Positions 1 to 9,198 of a stretch of 12,500 bases of DNA are shown here, piece by piece (the first letter of the stretch is position 1; every line of letters starts with the position of its first letter). The stretch comes from Chrysomallon squamiferum (lineage: Eukaryota > Mollusca > Gastropoda > Neomphalida > Peltospiridae), in assembly GCA_012295275.1 (NCBI GenBank), contig CM022677.1, positions 20,489,041-20,501,540 on the forward strand. Direction: 5' to 3'. Below the pieces are notes generated by a model, which worked only from the letters and a program-made list of their open reading frames with translations, searched no databases and had not been told where the DNA came from. A program made the position numbers and the translations under genes.

Positions 1-43
1 GAATGGTTCCAGTCACCCATAAACCAATTAATAGTCCTACTGG

Positions 44-225
44 AAAAACAAAAAAAAACAACAGTAAAAATAAAAGATAAAACAAAACAAAACAAATTAA
101 ATAAGAAAGGAAAAAAGAAAAAAAAGCAAGCAAGAAAAATCAAAAGAAGCAAAAACAAGAAAAAGAAAAAGAAAGAAAAAGAGAAAAAAAGTTAAAAGAA
201 AAAAGAAAAGAAAATAGAAAAAAGT
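44..225. repeat. A-rich (AAAAG/AAAAC) low-complexity tract
   Basis: Nearly pure purine/adenine run with AAAG and AAAC variants; no coding potential. A short (TG)n tract follows at 234-252. Confidence 0.8.
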
Positions 226-344
226 CCCATTATATGTGTGTGTGTGTGTGTGTTCTATCACCGTTTGTAATTGTGTTATATGATTCTAGTGCTGTAGCAA
301 ACATAATTATTACGTTCATTTAATAGAGTGTATGTGTCGTTTCT

Positions 345-400
345 TTATTATTATTATTATTATTATTATTATTGGTGTTATTATTATTATATTATTATTG

Positions 401-454
<54 letters not shown>

Positions 455-547
455 TGGCATTGTTATTGTTGTTATTATATTTATTAATTTCATTATTATT
501 ATTATTTATATTATTGTTATATTCATGATGATGATGATGATGATGAT
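345..547. repeat. (ATT)n array grading into (ATG)n
   Basis: Trinucleotide TTA/ATT repeats with interruptions to about 510, then eight ATG units at 524-547. Open frames here (poly-Tyr, poly-Ile) are repeat artefacts. A poly-T run lies at 637-654. The rest of 1-868 shows no gene I can support. Confidence 0.85.
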
Positions 548-868
548 TATCATCATTAATTTAGACAAATCCAGTCAGTCACACGTTATAAACATAAACT
601 GACATTTCTCAACACACCGAGACAAACGCTAACACATTTTTTTTTTTTTTTTTTAAATTTTATCTGGATGTTAATCATTATTCAGGATACCTCGGGGTGA
701 CTATGATTTATTCAGACCACTGACCGAATTGTTTGGCTCATTACAAGCAAGGACATCTGATATTAGCAAAGTGTGATGAGATTAGATTTGAGTGTAATTT
801 GAGTATTATTTGAGTATAGTTTGAGTTCTAAGAATCTGTTACGTGAAGAAAACGTCTTTTTGTTGTAG

Positions 869-945
869 GAGTCGTCAGGTTCCGGTCCTGCAATGAAACA
901 CGTGTTGTAACAGTCAGTACGACGCGAAAACCAGCTCCAAATCTG
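869..945. other. Exon-like GC island, possible TSP1 fragment, strand unresolved
   Basis: This is the only GC-richer stretch in the first 2.2 kb. On the plus strand, acceptor GTCTTTTTGTTGTAG ends at 868 and a frame containing VVRFRSCNET runs to a weak donor at 946; R-F-R-S-C-N resembles the third strand of a TSP1 fold. On the minus strand the same register reads WSWFSRRTDCYNTC, also TSP1-like (W-S, then C-x3-C). A further minus acceptor (TTTCATTGCAG, ending at 888) opens a 42-codon frame starting GPEPDDSYNKKT. It may be a further exon of the minus-strand gene or chance. Confidence 0.25.
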
Positions 946-954
946 GTGTACTTA

Positions 955-1712
955 TTATAAAGCTATATATCAGTACGGTTATATAAAGCTATATATCAGT
1001 AAGGTTAAATAAAGCTATATATCAGTCAGGTTATATAAAGCTATATATCAATAAGGTTATATAAAGCTATATATCAGTAAGGTTATATAAAGCTATATAT
1101 GAATAAGGTTATATAAAGCTATATATCAATAAGGATAAATAAAGCTATATATCAGTAAGGTTATATAAAGCTATATATCAGTAAGGTTATATAAAGCTAA
1201 ATATCAATAAGTTTATATAAAGCTGTATATCAGTAAGGTTATATAAAGCTATATATCAATAAGGTTATATAAAGCTATATATCAGTAAGGTTATATAAAG
1301 CCGTATATCAGTAAGGTTATATACAGCTATATATCAATAAGGTTATATAAAGATATATATCAGTAAGATTATATAAAGATATATATCAGTAAAATAAAGG
1401 TATATATAAATCTATATATCATATAAGTTATATAAAGCTATATATCAGTAAAGTTATATAAAGCTGTATATCAGTAAAGTTATATAAAGCTATATATCAA
1501 TAATATTAAATAAAGCTGTATATCAGTAAGGTTATATAAAGCTATATATCAGTAAGGTTATATAAAGCTATATATCAGTAAGGTTATATAAAGCTAAATA
1601 TCAATAAGTTTATACAAAGCTGTATATCAGTAAGGTTATATAAAGATATATATCAATAAGTTTATATATCAATAAGTTTATATAAAGCTGTATATCAGTA
1701 AGGTTATATACA
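955..1712. repeat. AT-rich satellite, ~26-bp unit, ~29 copies
   Basis: The unit is TATAAAGCTATATATCAGTA followed by AGGTTA, repeated head to tail with point changes (CAG/CAA, GCTAT/GCTGT/GATAT) and a few short units near 1390-1420 and 1660. Segments near 1141-1215 and 1531-1610 share the same variant order, which suggests block duplication. There are no open frames. Confidence 0.9.
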
Positions 1713-1733
1713 TTTCTTTACTGACATGTGTGA

Positions 1734-2080
1734 CACTTAATCTTCATTATCTTTCTGATTTTCTGTTAACTTAATATATCTTAAAGATATTTAATAACCT
1801 GATATATCAGATTGATCTTCTGTAAACTTGACAAATCTTACTGATGATCTGTAAACGTTTATATATCGAGTGATTTTAAAGATATATATCAATAAGTTTA
1901 TAAAAGCTTATATAAAGCTATTGATTTTACTAACGTACACTTAATCTTCATTATCTTTCTGATTTTCTTTTAACTTAATATATCTTAAAGATATTTAAGA
2001 ACTTGATATATCAGATTGATCTTCTGTAAACTTGACAAATCTTATTGATGATCTGTAAACGTGATATATCGAGTGATTTT
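1734..2080. repeat. Direct duplication of ~144 bp (1734-1877 and 1938-2080)
   Basis: Two copies begin CACTTAATCTTCATTATC and end ATATATCGAGTGATTTT, offset by about 204 bp and differing at few positions. The 60 bp between them contains a fragment of the adjacent 26-bp satellite. Diverged pieces with TTCTGTAAACTTGATATATC motifs continue to about 2215, so the whole block seems built from an older short unit. Confidence 0.75.
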
Positions 2081-2254
2081 CTGTACACTTAAATTATCTC
2101 TCTATTGATTTCTGTACACTTTATATATCATACTGAACTTCTGTAAACTTGATATATTTTACAGATTTTCTGTAAATTTGATATATATATCTTACAGATC
2201 TTCTGTACAAACAGAAGGTTTTGGGATCAAATCCCTAAAGAGGATTCTTGCTAA

Positions 2255-2410
2255 TTGCTAAGTGAAGATATGATTGATTATTATATTACAGTTGCAGAAT
2301 ACAAGTGGAAGGAGCAGATAATTATATGTCCGTGTATTAACTGCCTGAAACATAAAGACGTAAATATAAATGTAAGTAAATTTCAAACGTTAGAACGTTA
2401 TTCTCAAATA
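2255..2410 (+). other. Short ORF with CPCxxC motif, possible transposon remnant
   Basis: A plus-strand frame reads DYYITVAEYKWKEQ and then IIICPCINCLK. A hydrophobic stretch followed by CPC-x2-C resembles the transposase-associated zinc motif of CACTA-type DNA elements, but the match is short. TTACAG at about 2290 and GTAAGT at about 2371 could be plus-strand splice signals. The frame then runs into a TTA repeat. A minus-strand acceptor for the LRR gene may overlap it. Weak call. Confidence 0.2.
2337..2347 (-). other. Possible terminal-exon acceptor giving an early stop
   Basis: On the minus strand CTTTATGTTTCAG ends at 2345. Splicing exon 7 to it in phase 1 gives two codons (GGC AGT) and then TAA at 2339-2337, which would make a secreted protein. 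The implied intron is only about 100 nt, against several hundred for the others, so this may be a decoy site. Confidence 0.25.
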
Positions 2411-2445
2411 TTTTATTATTATTATTATTTTTTTAATTGTTTTAC

Positions 2446-2481
2446 CTGAAAAACGATATGCTGAAGCTGAACTGGCTGTGG
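2446..2481 (-). CDS. Exon 7: 12-codon Ser/Ala-rich linker microexon
   Basis: This 36-nt exon has an excellent acceptor (TTTTATTTTATTTTCAG ending at 2482) and donor (TTTTTCAG|GTAAAA at 2445). Read in the phase-1 frame left by exon 6 it gives PTASSASAYRFS and leaves in phase 1 again. Its length is a multiple of three, so it could be skipped without shifting the frame. The composition suggests a flexible, possibly O-glycosylated stalk after the EGF pair. It is too short for any domain, so support comes from splice signals, phase and position only. The next exon is uncertain: a good acceptor at 2345 would lead to a stop after two codons. Confidence 0.6.
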
Positions 2482-2517
2482 CTGAAAATAAAATAAAATA
2501 AACAAAAGAATGAATTA

Positions 2518-2640
2518 GTCAATCAGTCAATGAGTCAATCAGTCATTCAATCAATCAATCCATCACTCAATGAATTAATCAGTTAATCAATTAGCTAATC
2601 GAGCAATCAGTCAATCAATCAATCAGTCAGTCAGTCAATG
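2518..2640. repeat. Imperfect (TCAA/TCAG)n tetranucleotide array
   Basis: Degenerate CAAT/CAGT units between exon 7 and the long GA tract, inside the intron of the minus-strand gene. Confidence 0.8.
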
Positions 2641-2656
2641 AAACAAATAAATAAAT

Positions 2657-2782
<126 letters not shown>

Positions 2783-2828
2783 ATGAAGGAGTTACGTTTT
2801 CAAATACATGATTATAAAAATAACGCAC

Positions 2829-2927
2829 GGTCCATGCAGAACTGGCCACCCCAGTTTGGGAGACATGTACATTTAGTACACATGTCATCTCTGATACCTC
2901 CATTTCTACAATACACCATGCACTGAT
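2829..2927 (-). CDS. Exon 6: EGF-like module 2
   Basis: This 99-nt exon (33 codons) has acceptor GTTTATTTCAG ending at 2928 and donor GACC|GTGCGT at 2828, phase 1 in and out. The frame is DQCMVYCRNGG, then CTKCTC and NWGGQFC: six cysteines spaced C-x3-C-x9-C-x2-C-x-C-x8-C, almost identical to exon 5, including the Gly-rich segment before Cys6. The two exons look like a duplicated EGF pair. The donor is the weakest of the gene, but it is the only one nearby that keeps phase 1 before an in-frame stop. The minus-strand open frame through the adjoining CT repeat is in another phase and is not coding. Confidence 0.8.
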
Positions 2928-3009
2928 CTGAAATAAACTCAAACATTTTGTTCCAGAACAAACTGTAATCTGACTGATTTCCCACTTTGATAACAAAAAT
3001 TGTAATAAA

Positions 3010-3179
3010 TAAAAAGATAAAAAAAAGAAAAATGAAAAAAAAAAAAAGAATAAATAAACAAATACATAAATAAATAAAGAAAAGAGAAAAAAGAAAACTA
3101 TAAGTAAATAAAAAAGAAAAGAAATATCACTACTACTACTACTACTAATAATAATAATAATAATAGCAATAATAATAGC

Positions 3180-3243
<64 letters not shown>
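3010..3243. repeat. A-rich tract and (AAT)n array
   Basis: AAAAG/AAAT-rich sequence to about 3125, a few ACT units, then about 35 AAT units with AGC interruptions. This is intron of the minus-strand gene. The following 3245-3535 is plain AT-rich intron without recognisable features. Confidence 0.85.
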
Positions 3244-3248
<5 letters not shown>

Positions 3249-3535
3249 TTGGTATAAAATTTTTTGGGGATGGTCTAAAACGCCAAAATGATAATTATTA
3301 CATTTGAACGGACTAACACTTTTGGAGATAATTGGGAGACTGGCACAGACTGAAATAAATGAACATCTGGAGTTCTGCTAGTTAAAGACTTGATACATGA
3401 ATGGGTGACTGACAAAAGTGAACTGTTTGTGCGAATAGTGAAGTTAGTGTCCGAGTTATTTGTTTTATTCAGTGACTCAGTGACGGATGCTAAGTCGGTG
3501 AAGCAGAGTTTATAATTTTGCTATCTGACTCAGTC

Positions 3536-3637
<102 letters not shown>

Positions 3638-3693
3638 GTACATACACACGCACACGCTTACACGAATCTTCATAAATAAATATAAAATCTTAC

Positions 3694-3786
3694 CACACGC
3701 GTTTCCTCTCCACCCGCCTCGACAGATGCACCCCGTACACGATGCTGTCATCTGACCGTGTTCACATTTGATTCCACACCTGTTAT
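3694..3786 (-). CDS. Exon 5: EGF-like module 1
   Basis: This 93-nt exon (31 codons) has acceptor GTGACTGCAG ending at 3787 and donor TGTG|GTAAGA at 3693, phase 1 on both sides. The coded module has six cysteines spaced C-x3-C-x8-C-x2-C-x-C-x8-C, ending in CICRGGWRGNAC. This carries the GW-x-G signature of EGF folds before the last Cys. It is shorter between Cys1 and Cys3 than standard EGF and lacks the D/N-x-D/N-E/Q calcium-binding lead-in. It is probably a stalk or adhesion module. It pairs with the similar module in the next exon, and a long CT tract begins 57 nt into the intron that follows. Confidence 0.85.
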
Positions 3787-3849
3787 CTGCAGTCACAACG
3801 TTTAATTTCAGTCATGGATAGCCTATAGCTTAACGATGATTGTTATGCT

Positions 3850-4065
3850 ACCAGTGTATCATTTGCAACGGTGTACGATAATAAAAATAATGCCGTTACA
3901 AAATATTAGAACGACGCCATTTTATCGTTTACAACGAAGTACGATAATAAAATAATGCCGTTACAAAATAATAGAATGACGTCATTTTATTATTTAACAC
4001 GGAATATGGTAATTAGATACTGCCGTTGCAGAATATTAAACTGTTAAATTTAATCGCATACAATG
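3850..4065. repeat. 65-bp tandem repeat, three copies plus a partial one
   Basis: The anchor TGCCGTT recurs at 3891, 3956 and 4021, exactly 65 bp apart, with conserved flanks (TACGATAATAA, ACAAAATA, GACGCCATTTTAT). A weaker start of a fourth copy follows (ATCGCATACAATGG). It lies in the intron between exons 4 and 5. Confidence 0.8.
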
Positions 4066-4213
4066 GTTCATTTTGTTCAGGAAGCTGGCAAAAGTATAAT
4101 AAGTATTATTAACAGCAGCCCTAATGGTTTTTGGCGTGAAAGGACAGCCAGAAATTATAATAAAACAAACAAACAAACAAAATTAATATAATCATATAAA
4201 TGTATCTATAACA

Positions 4214-4222
4214 GTAATAATC

Positions 4223-4294
<72 letters not shown>

Positions 4295-4340
4295 TAAAAT
4301 AAAATAAAAAAATAAAATAAAAAATAAAAAATAAAAACAA
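4214..4340. repeat. (AAT)n and (AAAAT)n array
   Basis: AAT units to 4292, then AAAAT pentamers to about 4335; intronic. Confidence 0.85.
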
Positions 4341-4435
4341 CTCGATAAAATAAATACGAGCTGTTAGAGATTCAAGATCTTAAGGAAATAAAATTTACTT
4401 TATTTTTCTGATAATTATTATCATTCTTCAGTCAT

Positions 4436-4530
4436 ACACACACACACACACACACACACCTCTCTCTCTCAAAACACACACACACACACGCACGCACACG
4501 CTCACGCACACACACACGCGCACACACCGT
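4436..4530. repeat. (CA)n microsatellite with CT and CG interruptions
   Basis: CA dinucleotides interrupted by a short CTCTCTCTC and by CACG variants; it lies about 100 nt downstream of the exon 4 donor on the transcript strand. Confidence 0.9.
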
Positions 4531-4633
4531 CCAACACATACGTGCTACAGATAGATGGTAACTTCTTTATTTAACTGGAACACGTCGGTAGTAACAACTA
4601 ACAACGACCACAACAACAACAGCAACAACGTAC

Positions 4634-4822
4634 ATTTTCCGCCTCCGCAGTTGCCACTGCGACACCCCTCTCGCGTTGTCTTCGTCGTCACGGACGGGAC
4701 GCACTTGAGCGGTTTCTCGATGAAGTCGTGCGGGTAGCCGCAGTATCGGAAGAAAATCCGATTTCTGTTACAGGACATGTCACAGATTGTAGACGAGTAT
4801 TCTTCCCACTGAGACCAGAAAC
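4634..4822 (-). CDS. Exon 4: thrombospondin type 1 repeat 3
   Basis: This 189-nt exon (63 codons) has acceptor AATGATGCAG ending at 4823 and donor AAAAT|GTACGT at 4633, phase 1 in and out. The joined frame reads GFWSQW, then six cysteines (TIC, MSC, RYC, LKC, EGC, GNC) with the basic strand RIFFRYC before Cys3, which is a good TSP1 match. The exon is GC-rich against AT-rich flanks. Its acceptor has no proper polypyrimidine tract because a 33-bp minisatellite runs up to it, an unusual setting. A long minus-strand open frame from the minisatellite overlaps this exon, but in a different phase, so it is not the coding frame. Confidence 0.85.
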
Positions 4823-4825
4823 CTG

Positions 4826-5262
4826 CATCATTAGTACCGTTATCATGTTATCTTGATTAAACATTAGCACCGTCATCATGTTATCTAGATTAAACATTAG
4901 CACCGTTATCATGTTATGTAGATTAAACATTAGCACCGTTATCATGTTATGTAGATTAAACATTAGCACCGTTATCATGTTATCTAGATTAAACATTAGC
5001 ACCGTTATCATGTTATCTAGATTAAACATTGGCACCGTTATCGCGTTATCTAGGTTAAACATTGGCACCGTTATCATGATATCTAGGTTAAACATTAGCA
5101 CCGTTATCATGTTATCTAGGTTAAACATTAGTGCCGTTATCATGTTATCTAGATTAAGCATTAGTATCGTTATCATGTTATCTGGATTAAACATTAGTGT
5201 CATTATCATGTTATCTAGCTTAAACATTAGAATCATTATCATATTGTCTAGCATAATCATAA
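4826..5262. repeat. 33-bp minisatellite, 13 copies
   Basis: The consensus is GCACCGTTATCATGTTATCT then AGATTAAACATTA. It has about 13 tandem copies, with the most diverged at the high-coordinate end. Because the unit is 11 codons, frames stay open on both strands across the array. It ends directly at the acceptor of exon 4. Confidence 0.92.
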
Positions 5263-5483
5263 AGTTAAATGTAATAAAATGGGAAAATGCGAAACATCTG
5301 ACAATATTAAAAAATATTATGAAATTAATTAGCTAGCTTATGTAAAGAAACATACTACAAACCACTCCCCGCCAAGAAAATCACACAGGTAAATAAAAAT
5401 AGCTAATACACAGAATGGAAATAAAGACATTATCTATCTAACGGTCTATAGATTTGCGTTTTGTATGTGTGTTAGAGATAGAT

Positions 5484-5797
<314 letters not shown>

Positions 5798-5817
5798 CGC
5801 TTCCCTCCGCTTATTAC

Positions 5818-5985
5818 CGGTGATGTCTTCCGGGCACTGGTTACCCGTGCACTGGTCGTGCTTCACCTTGGTGGAGATCCCCAGACAGACGCCCGGCCCC
5901 AGACAGTCTCTGCTGAACGTGATCTTCCGTTCACACGCCCTCAGACACACTGTCGTCTTCGTTATCTTCCAGTCACCCCACGTTC
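5818..5985 (-). CDS. Exon 3: thrombospondin type 1 repeat 2
   Basis: This 168-nt exon (56 codons) has acceptor TTTTTTGTTCAG ending at 5986 and donor ACCG|GTAATA at 5817, phase 1 on both sides. It joins exon 2 as VTG-TWGDW, which restores the W-x-x-W motif across the splice. Six cysteines follow in TSP1 order (TVC, RAC, RDC, GVC, DQC, NQC). The tryptophan and arginine ladder is weaker than in repeat 1 (KITFSRDC rather than a clear R-x-R-x-C), so this is a diverged TSP1. Microsatellite follows the donor directly, and an inverted repeat begins about 20 nt into the downstream intron. The role is likely an adhesion module in tandem with its two neighbours. Confidence 0.85.
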
Positions 5986-6000
5986 CTGAACAAAAAATAA

Positions 6001-6690
6001 AAATGTATGTATGTATGCATGCATGCATGTATGTATGTATGTATGTATGTATGTATGTATGTATGTATGGATGGATGGATGTATGTATGTATGGATGGAT
6101 GTGTTTATGTAATGTATACGATAAATTTATGTATGCATGTATGTATGTATTATGTATGTATTATATATGTATATATGGATGTGTTTATGTAATGTATACG
6201 ATAAATGTATGTATGCATGTATGTATGTATTATGTATGTATGGATGGATGTGTTTATGTAATGTATACGATGAATGTATGTATGCATGCATGTATGTATG
6301 TATGTATGTATGTATGTGTGTATGTACGTGTGTATGTATGTATGGATGTGTTTATGTAATGTATACGATAAATGTATGTATGCATGCATGTATGTATGTA
6401 TGGATGGATGTGTTTATGTAATGTATACGATGAATGTATGTATGCATGTATGTATGTATGTATGTATGTATGTATATATGTATGTATGTGTTTATGAAAT
6501 GTATAATGTATGTATGTATGTGTTTATGTAAAGTATACGATGAATGTATGTATGTATGTATGTGTTTATGTAATGTATATTATAAATGTATGTATCTATG
6601 AATGCATGTATGTATGCACGTATGTACGTATGACTGAATGAATATATGTATGTACATTTGAATGTATAAATGTATGAATGAATGTATAAT
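6001..6690. repeat. (ATGT)n array with a higher-order unit
   Basis: ATGT tetranucleotides are interrupted repeatedly by a conserved block, GTTTATGTAATGTATACGAT, seen near 6103, 6183, 6251, 6350, 6412, 6530 and 6569 (some copies altered). The variable spacing shows expansion of the tetramer between blocks. The Met-Tyr-Val-Cys frames are artefacts. A (GT)n run follows at 6757-6771. Confidence 0.9.
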
Positions 6691-6794
6691 GTGTTCGACC
6701 GTGTCTGTACTTGCATGCACCTGTTTAGTGTTTGTATGTTTGTGTTTGTCTGCGTGTGTGTGTGTGTGTGCGTGACAGTGTGTGTTAGGTGTAC

Positions 6795-7016
6795 CTGTGA
6801 CCATGGCCACTAGCTGCACGGCTGTTTTCTTGTTGCACGCGCCCCCCGTGCACTCCTCCCACGCCCTGTAGCGCGTCTTCCCGCCCTCGCACGTGACCTC
6901 CGTTGTGTTCCCGGGGACGGTCGGGATGCAGGAGCGTCTGTAGTGCACCTGGCGCACGCAGCCCGACCCACACGACGTGGACACAACCCGCACCCACCCA
7001 CTCCACCTCCCCATAG
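6795..7016 (-). CDS. Exon 2: thrombospondin type 1 repeat 1
   Basis: This 222-nt exon (74 codons) has acceptor GATGTTTCAG ending at 7017 and donor CAG|GTACAC at 6794, both phase 1. It encodes a TSP1 module with WSGW near the start, six cysteines (in the contexts STSC, GSGC, RRSC, VTC, EEC, GAC) and the basic strand VHYRRSC that stacks on the tryptophans in known TSP1 folds. An NTT sequon lies between Cys3 and Cys4. About a dozen residues after Cys6 (KKTAVQLVAMVT) make a spacer to the next repeat. GC content is far above the flanking ATGT and GATA repeats, as expected of an exon. TSP1 modules usually bind glycosaminoglycans or matrix proteins; the specific partner here is unknown. The minus-strand frames overlapping it in other phases are shadows. 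Confidence 0.88.
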
Positions 7017-7061
7017 CTGAAACATCAGCACGACAAATGTAAACATACGTATGTTAATAGA

Positions 7062-7151
7062 CACGTAGACCAGTAGATAGATAGACAGATAGATAGATCA
7101 GTAGGTAGATAGATAGATAGATACATAGATACACAGATACAAAGACAGATA

Positions 7152-7195
<44 letters not shown>

Positions 7196-7350
7196 GACAG
7201 ACATATAGATAGATAGATACATACGTAGATACATACACACACAGGCAGATAGACAGATATATAACTAGATAGATAAGTAGATACACAGATAAAGAGACAG
7301 ACACACAGACAGAGAATTAGATAAATGGACAGATAGATGCATGGATGGAC
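7062..7350. repeat. (GATA)n array with an embedded (AT)n
   Basis: Imperfect TAGA/CAGA tetramers flank a pure AT run at about 7154-7191. It lies in the intron between the LRR exon and the first TSP1 exon. Confidence 0.9.
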
Positions 7351-7399
7351 AGAAGAACGTAGAATATATTTACTTTCCTTACTACTTCTACTACTAATA

Positions 7400-7402
7400 T
7401 TA

Positions 7403-7433
<31 letters not shown>

Positions 7434-7580
7434 GTATAAATAAATGAATCAATCAATAAATAAATAATGTATAAATAAATCAATCAATAAATAAATAATG
7501 TATAAATAAATAAATCAATAAATAAATAAATAATGTATAAATAAATAAATACTGAATGAATGAATGAATGAATGAATGAA
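7400..7580. repeat. (AAAT)n array with higher-order unit, then (GAAT)n
   Basis: AAAT tetramers carry a recurring AATGTATAAATAAA block near 7431, 7466, 7497 and 7531, ending in TGAA tetramers just before the LRR exon donor at 7591. Confidence 0.85.
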
Positions 7581-7591
7581 TAAATACTCAC

Positions 7592-9055
7592 AGTCACAGT
7601 GATAGTAATCTCGTATTTTGGATTTCGTCAATGAACTTGTAAACATTAATTCTTTCGTGTTCATAAAACAAGAGCCTTCCAGTGTTTCGTACTGTAGATT
7701 GACGAGGATTTCATACACTGTACAACTACAAATAAGCGGAGTACCCGTTAACTTCACCCTAAGAAATGTTTTCTTTTCATAGTGTAGAATAAAATCTATA
7801 TCTCTGAGATCTGTATTTTCTAGATATATGGACAGTAATGAACCAAGTCCTTCAAATGCATGAACGTTTATCTCAGTCAGTGGATTTTCAGACAAGTCTA
7901 TCATAATGAGAGATAATTCTCCAAAAACTTTCTTTTGTAAACTTTTAATTTTGTTTTGACTAAGATTAAGCATCTTAAGTTTAGCTAAGCCTTGAAATGC
8001 ATGGGTGGGAACAGTGCTTATATTTCGTCTACTAAGCGATAATGTTTTCAAACAATTTTTTGTTCAAGAAAAATTCCAGCAGATAATGGAAATGTTGATG
8101 CACTCAGATCAAGTTCACGAAGACAAATCTCGCCTTGAAGAGAATTTCTTTGAAAATTCTTCAACTCATTGTCTGCAAGATCAAGCTCTATTAATTTCTT
8201 CAACTTCAGAATTGCAGTTGGCACGTCGTATTGCATGCTGCAGTTTCGCATTATCAGTATTTTTAACGTGGACGCAACTTCACTGAAACAAAGTGGCTCT
8301 AAAGAAATATGTTCATTACCAGACAGTATTAAATAGTTTAATTGGACAAGTCCTCTAAAATCATGTTCTCTAACATTCCTGATGTGATTGTTTTCCAGAT
8401 TCAACAGTGTAAGATTTGATATGTCTGTGAATATAGTAGGTACTACATACAAACTGTTGAATTTGAGATTTAAAATTCGAAGGGATGGTAAATTTTGAAA
8501 AGCGTGATCATTTATATGTTTGAGGTTACAGTTGTCAAGTTCAATAAATTGCAGAGACAGAAGACTTAAATTGCTGAAAATATTGTCGGGAAGAATTCCA
8601 GTCTTTTGATAGTTGTATCCTAGAGAAAGTTTCTTTAGGTTCTTCAGGCCGTTCAGAAACGTCAGCGGTTTTTCGAATGACAAAGCGATTCTCTCCAAGT
8701 TTAAATACTGCAGCGTGCCGTGCAGGTTAATTAGTGCATTACCCTGGAAACGTACGTACGACTGTACGTCAAGTCGTAGAGCAAGGATGGGTAAAGCAGG
8801 CGGGAAGTCCGCTTTCTTTACGCTTCGCGCGTGACTGACTGCCACGTGCAGGCGGACTGGATGTCTCGCTGACTTCAGTGGGTTTAGATTGGGAAAAACA
8901 CTGGTGCTCCGAGGAGGACACTCCACGTTGTAGATGCGTGCAGCGTCGAGCAATTTGAAAACCTGGCACTGACAGAGTCTGGGACACGACGTGGACGTTT
9001 CTGCTCGCTGAGCGACGTCTGCCAAGCAGACGAATACCAAAATGAACAACTCCAT
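7592..9055 (-). CDS. Exon 1 (coding): signal peptide, LRRNT, ~13 leucine-rich repeats, LRRCT
   Basis: The start is the ATG at 9055-9053, which begins a typical signal peptide (MELFILVFVCLADVAQ). An acceptor-like TTTCTCTTTTAG ends at 9070, so a 5'UTR intron probably precedes it; the open frame upstream of this ATG reads into microsatellite and is discarded. Residues 24-46 form the N-terminal cysteine cap (CPRLCQC, then C46). From about residue 113, about 13 LRRs follow with the LxxLxLxxN pattern, for example LRILNLKFNSL, LTLLNLENNHI, LIELDLADNEL and LKMLNLSQNKI. A C-terminal cap (CSC, then two more Cys) ends the exon. The frame breaks after residue 332: the run at 8056-8061 has six A on the coding strand, and one more would rejoin the repeat and give the phase-1 exit that all later exons need. 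The donor GTGAGT is at 7591-7586. Protein-recognition surface; the ligand is unknown. Confidence 0.88.
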
Positions 9056-9149
9056 GACGCTGCAATGTGCTAAAAGAGAAATAATGAGACTGAAATGAAT
9101 CAGTAAAGGAAAATTGGAAACGATAGCAAAAAGAGGAAGAAGAAGAAAA

Positions 9150-9198
<49 letters not shown>

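Noticed and set aside
955-1712. Many TATA-box-like TATATAAAG sites
   Set aside because: They are the satellite unit itself, repeated about 29 times without any gene start nearby.
955-1712. CRISPR-like regular repeats
   Set aside because: Units are contiguous, AT-rich and without unique spacers; the context is eukaryotic.
4688-5260. Long minus-strand ORF made of 11-residue repeats running into exon 4
   Set aside because: The 33-bp minisatellite keeps all such frames open. The ORF crosses exon 4 out of phase with its TSP1 frame.
6007-6531. Met-Tyr-Val-Cys-rich plus-strand ORFs and Ile-His-Thr-Tyr minus-strand ORFs
   Set aside because: These are tetranucleotide ATGT repeats read in open frames; there is no start context, domain or conservation signal.
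8048-8070. Programmed -1 ribosomal frameshift at the LRR frame break
   Set aside because: The A-run does not form a canonical X XXY YYZ heptamer in the reading frame, and no stem or pseudoknot is evident. Sequencing error or mutation is simpler.
8613-8834. Plus-strand ORFs at 8005-8286 and 8613-8834
   Set aside because: They are antisense shadows of the LRR exon.
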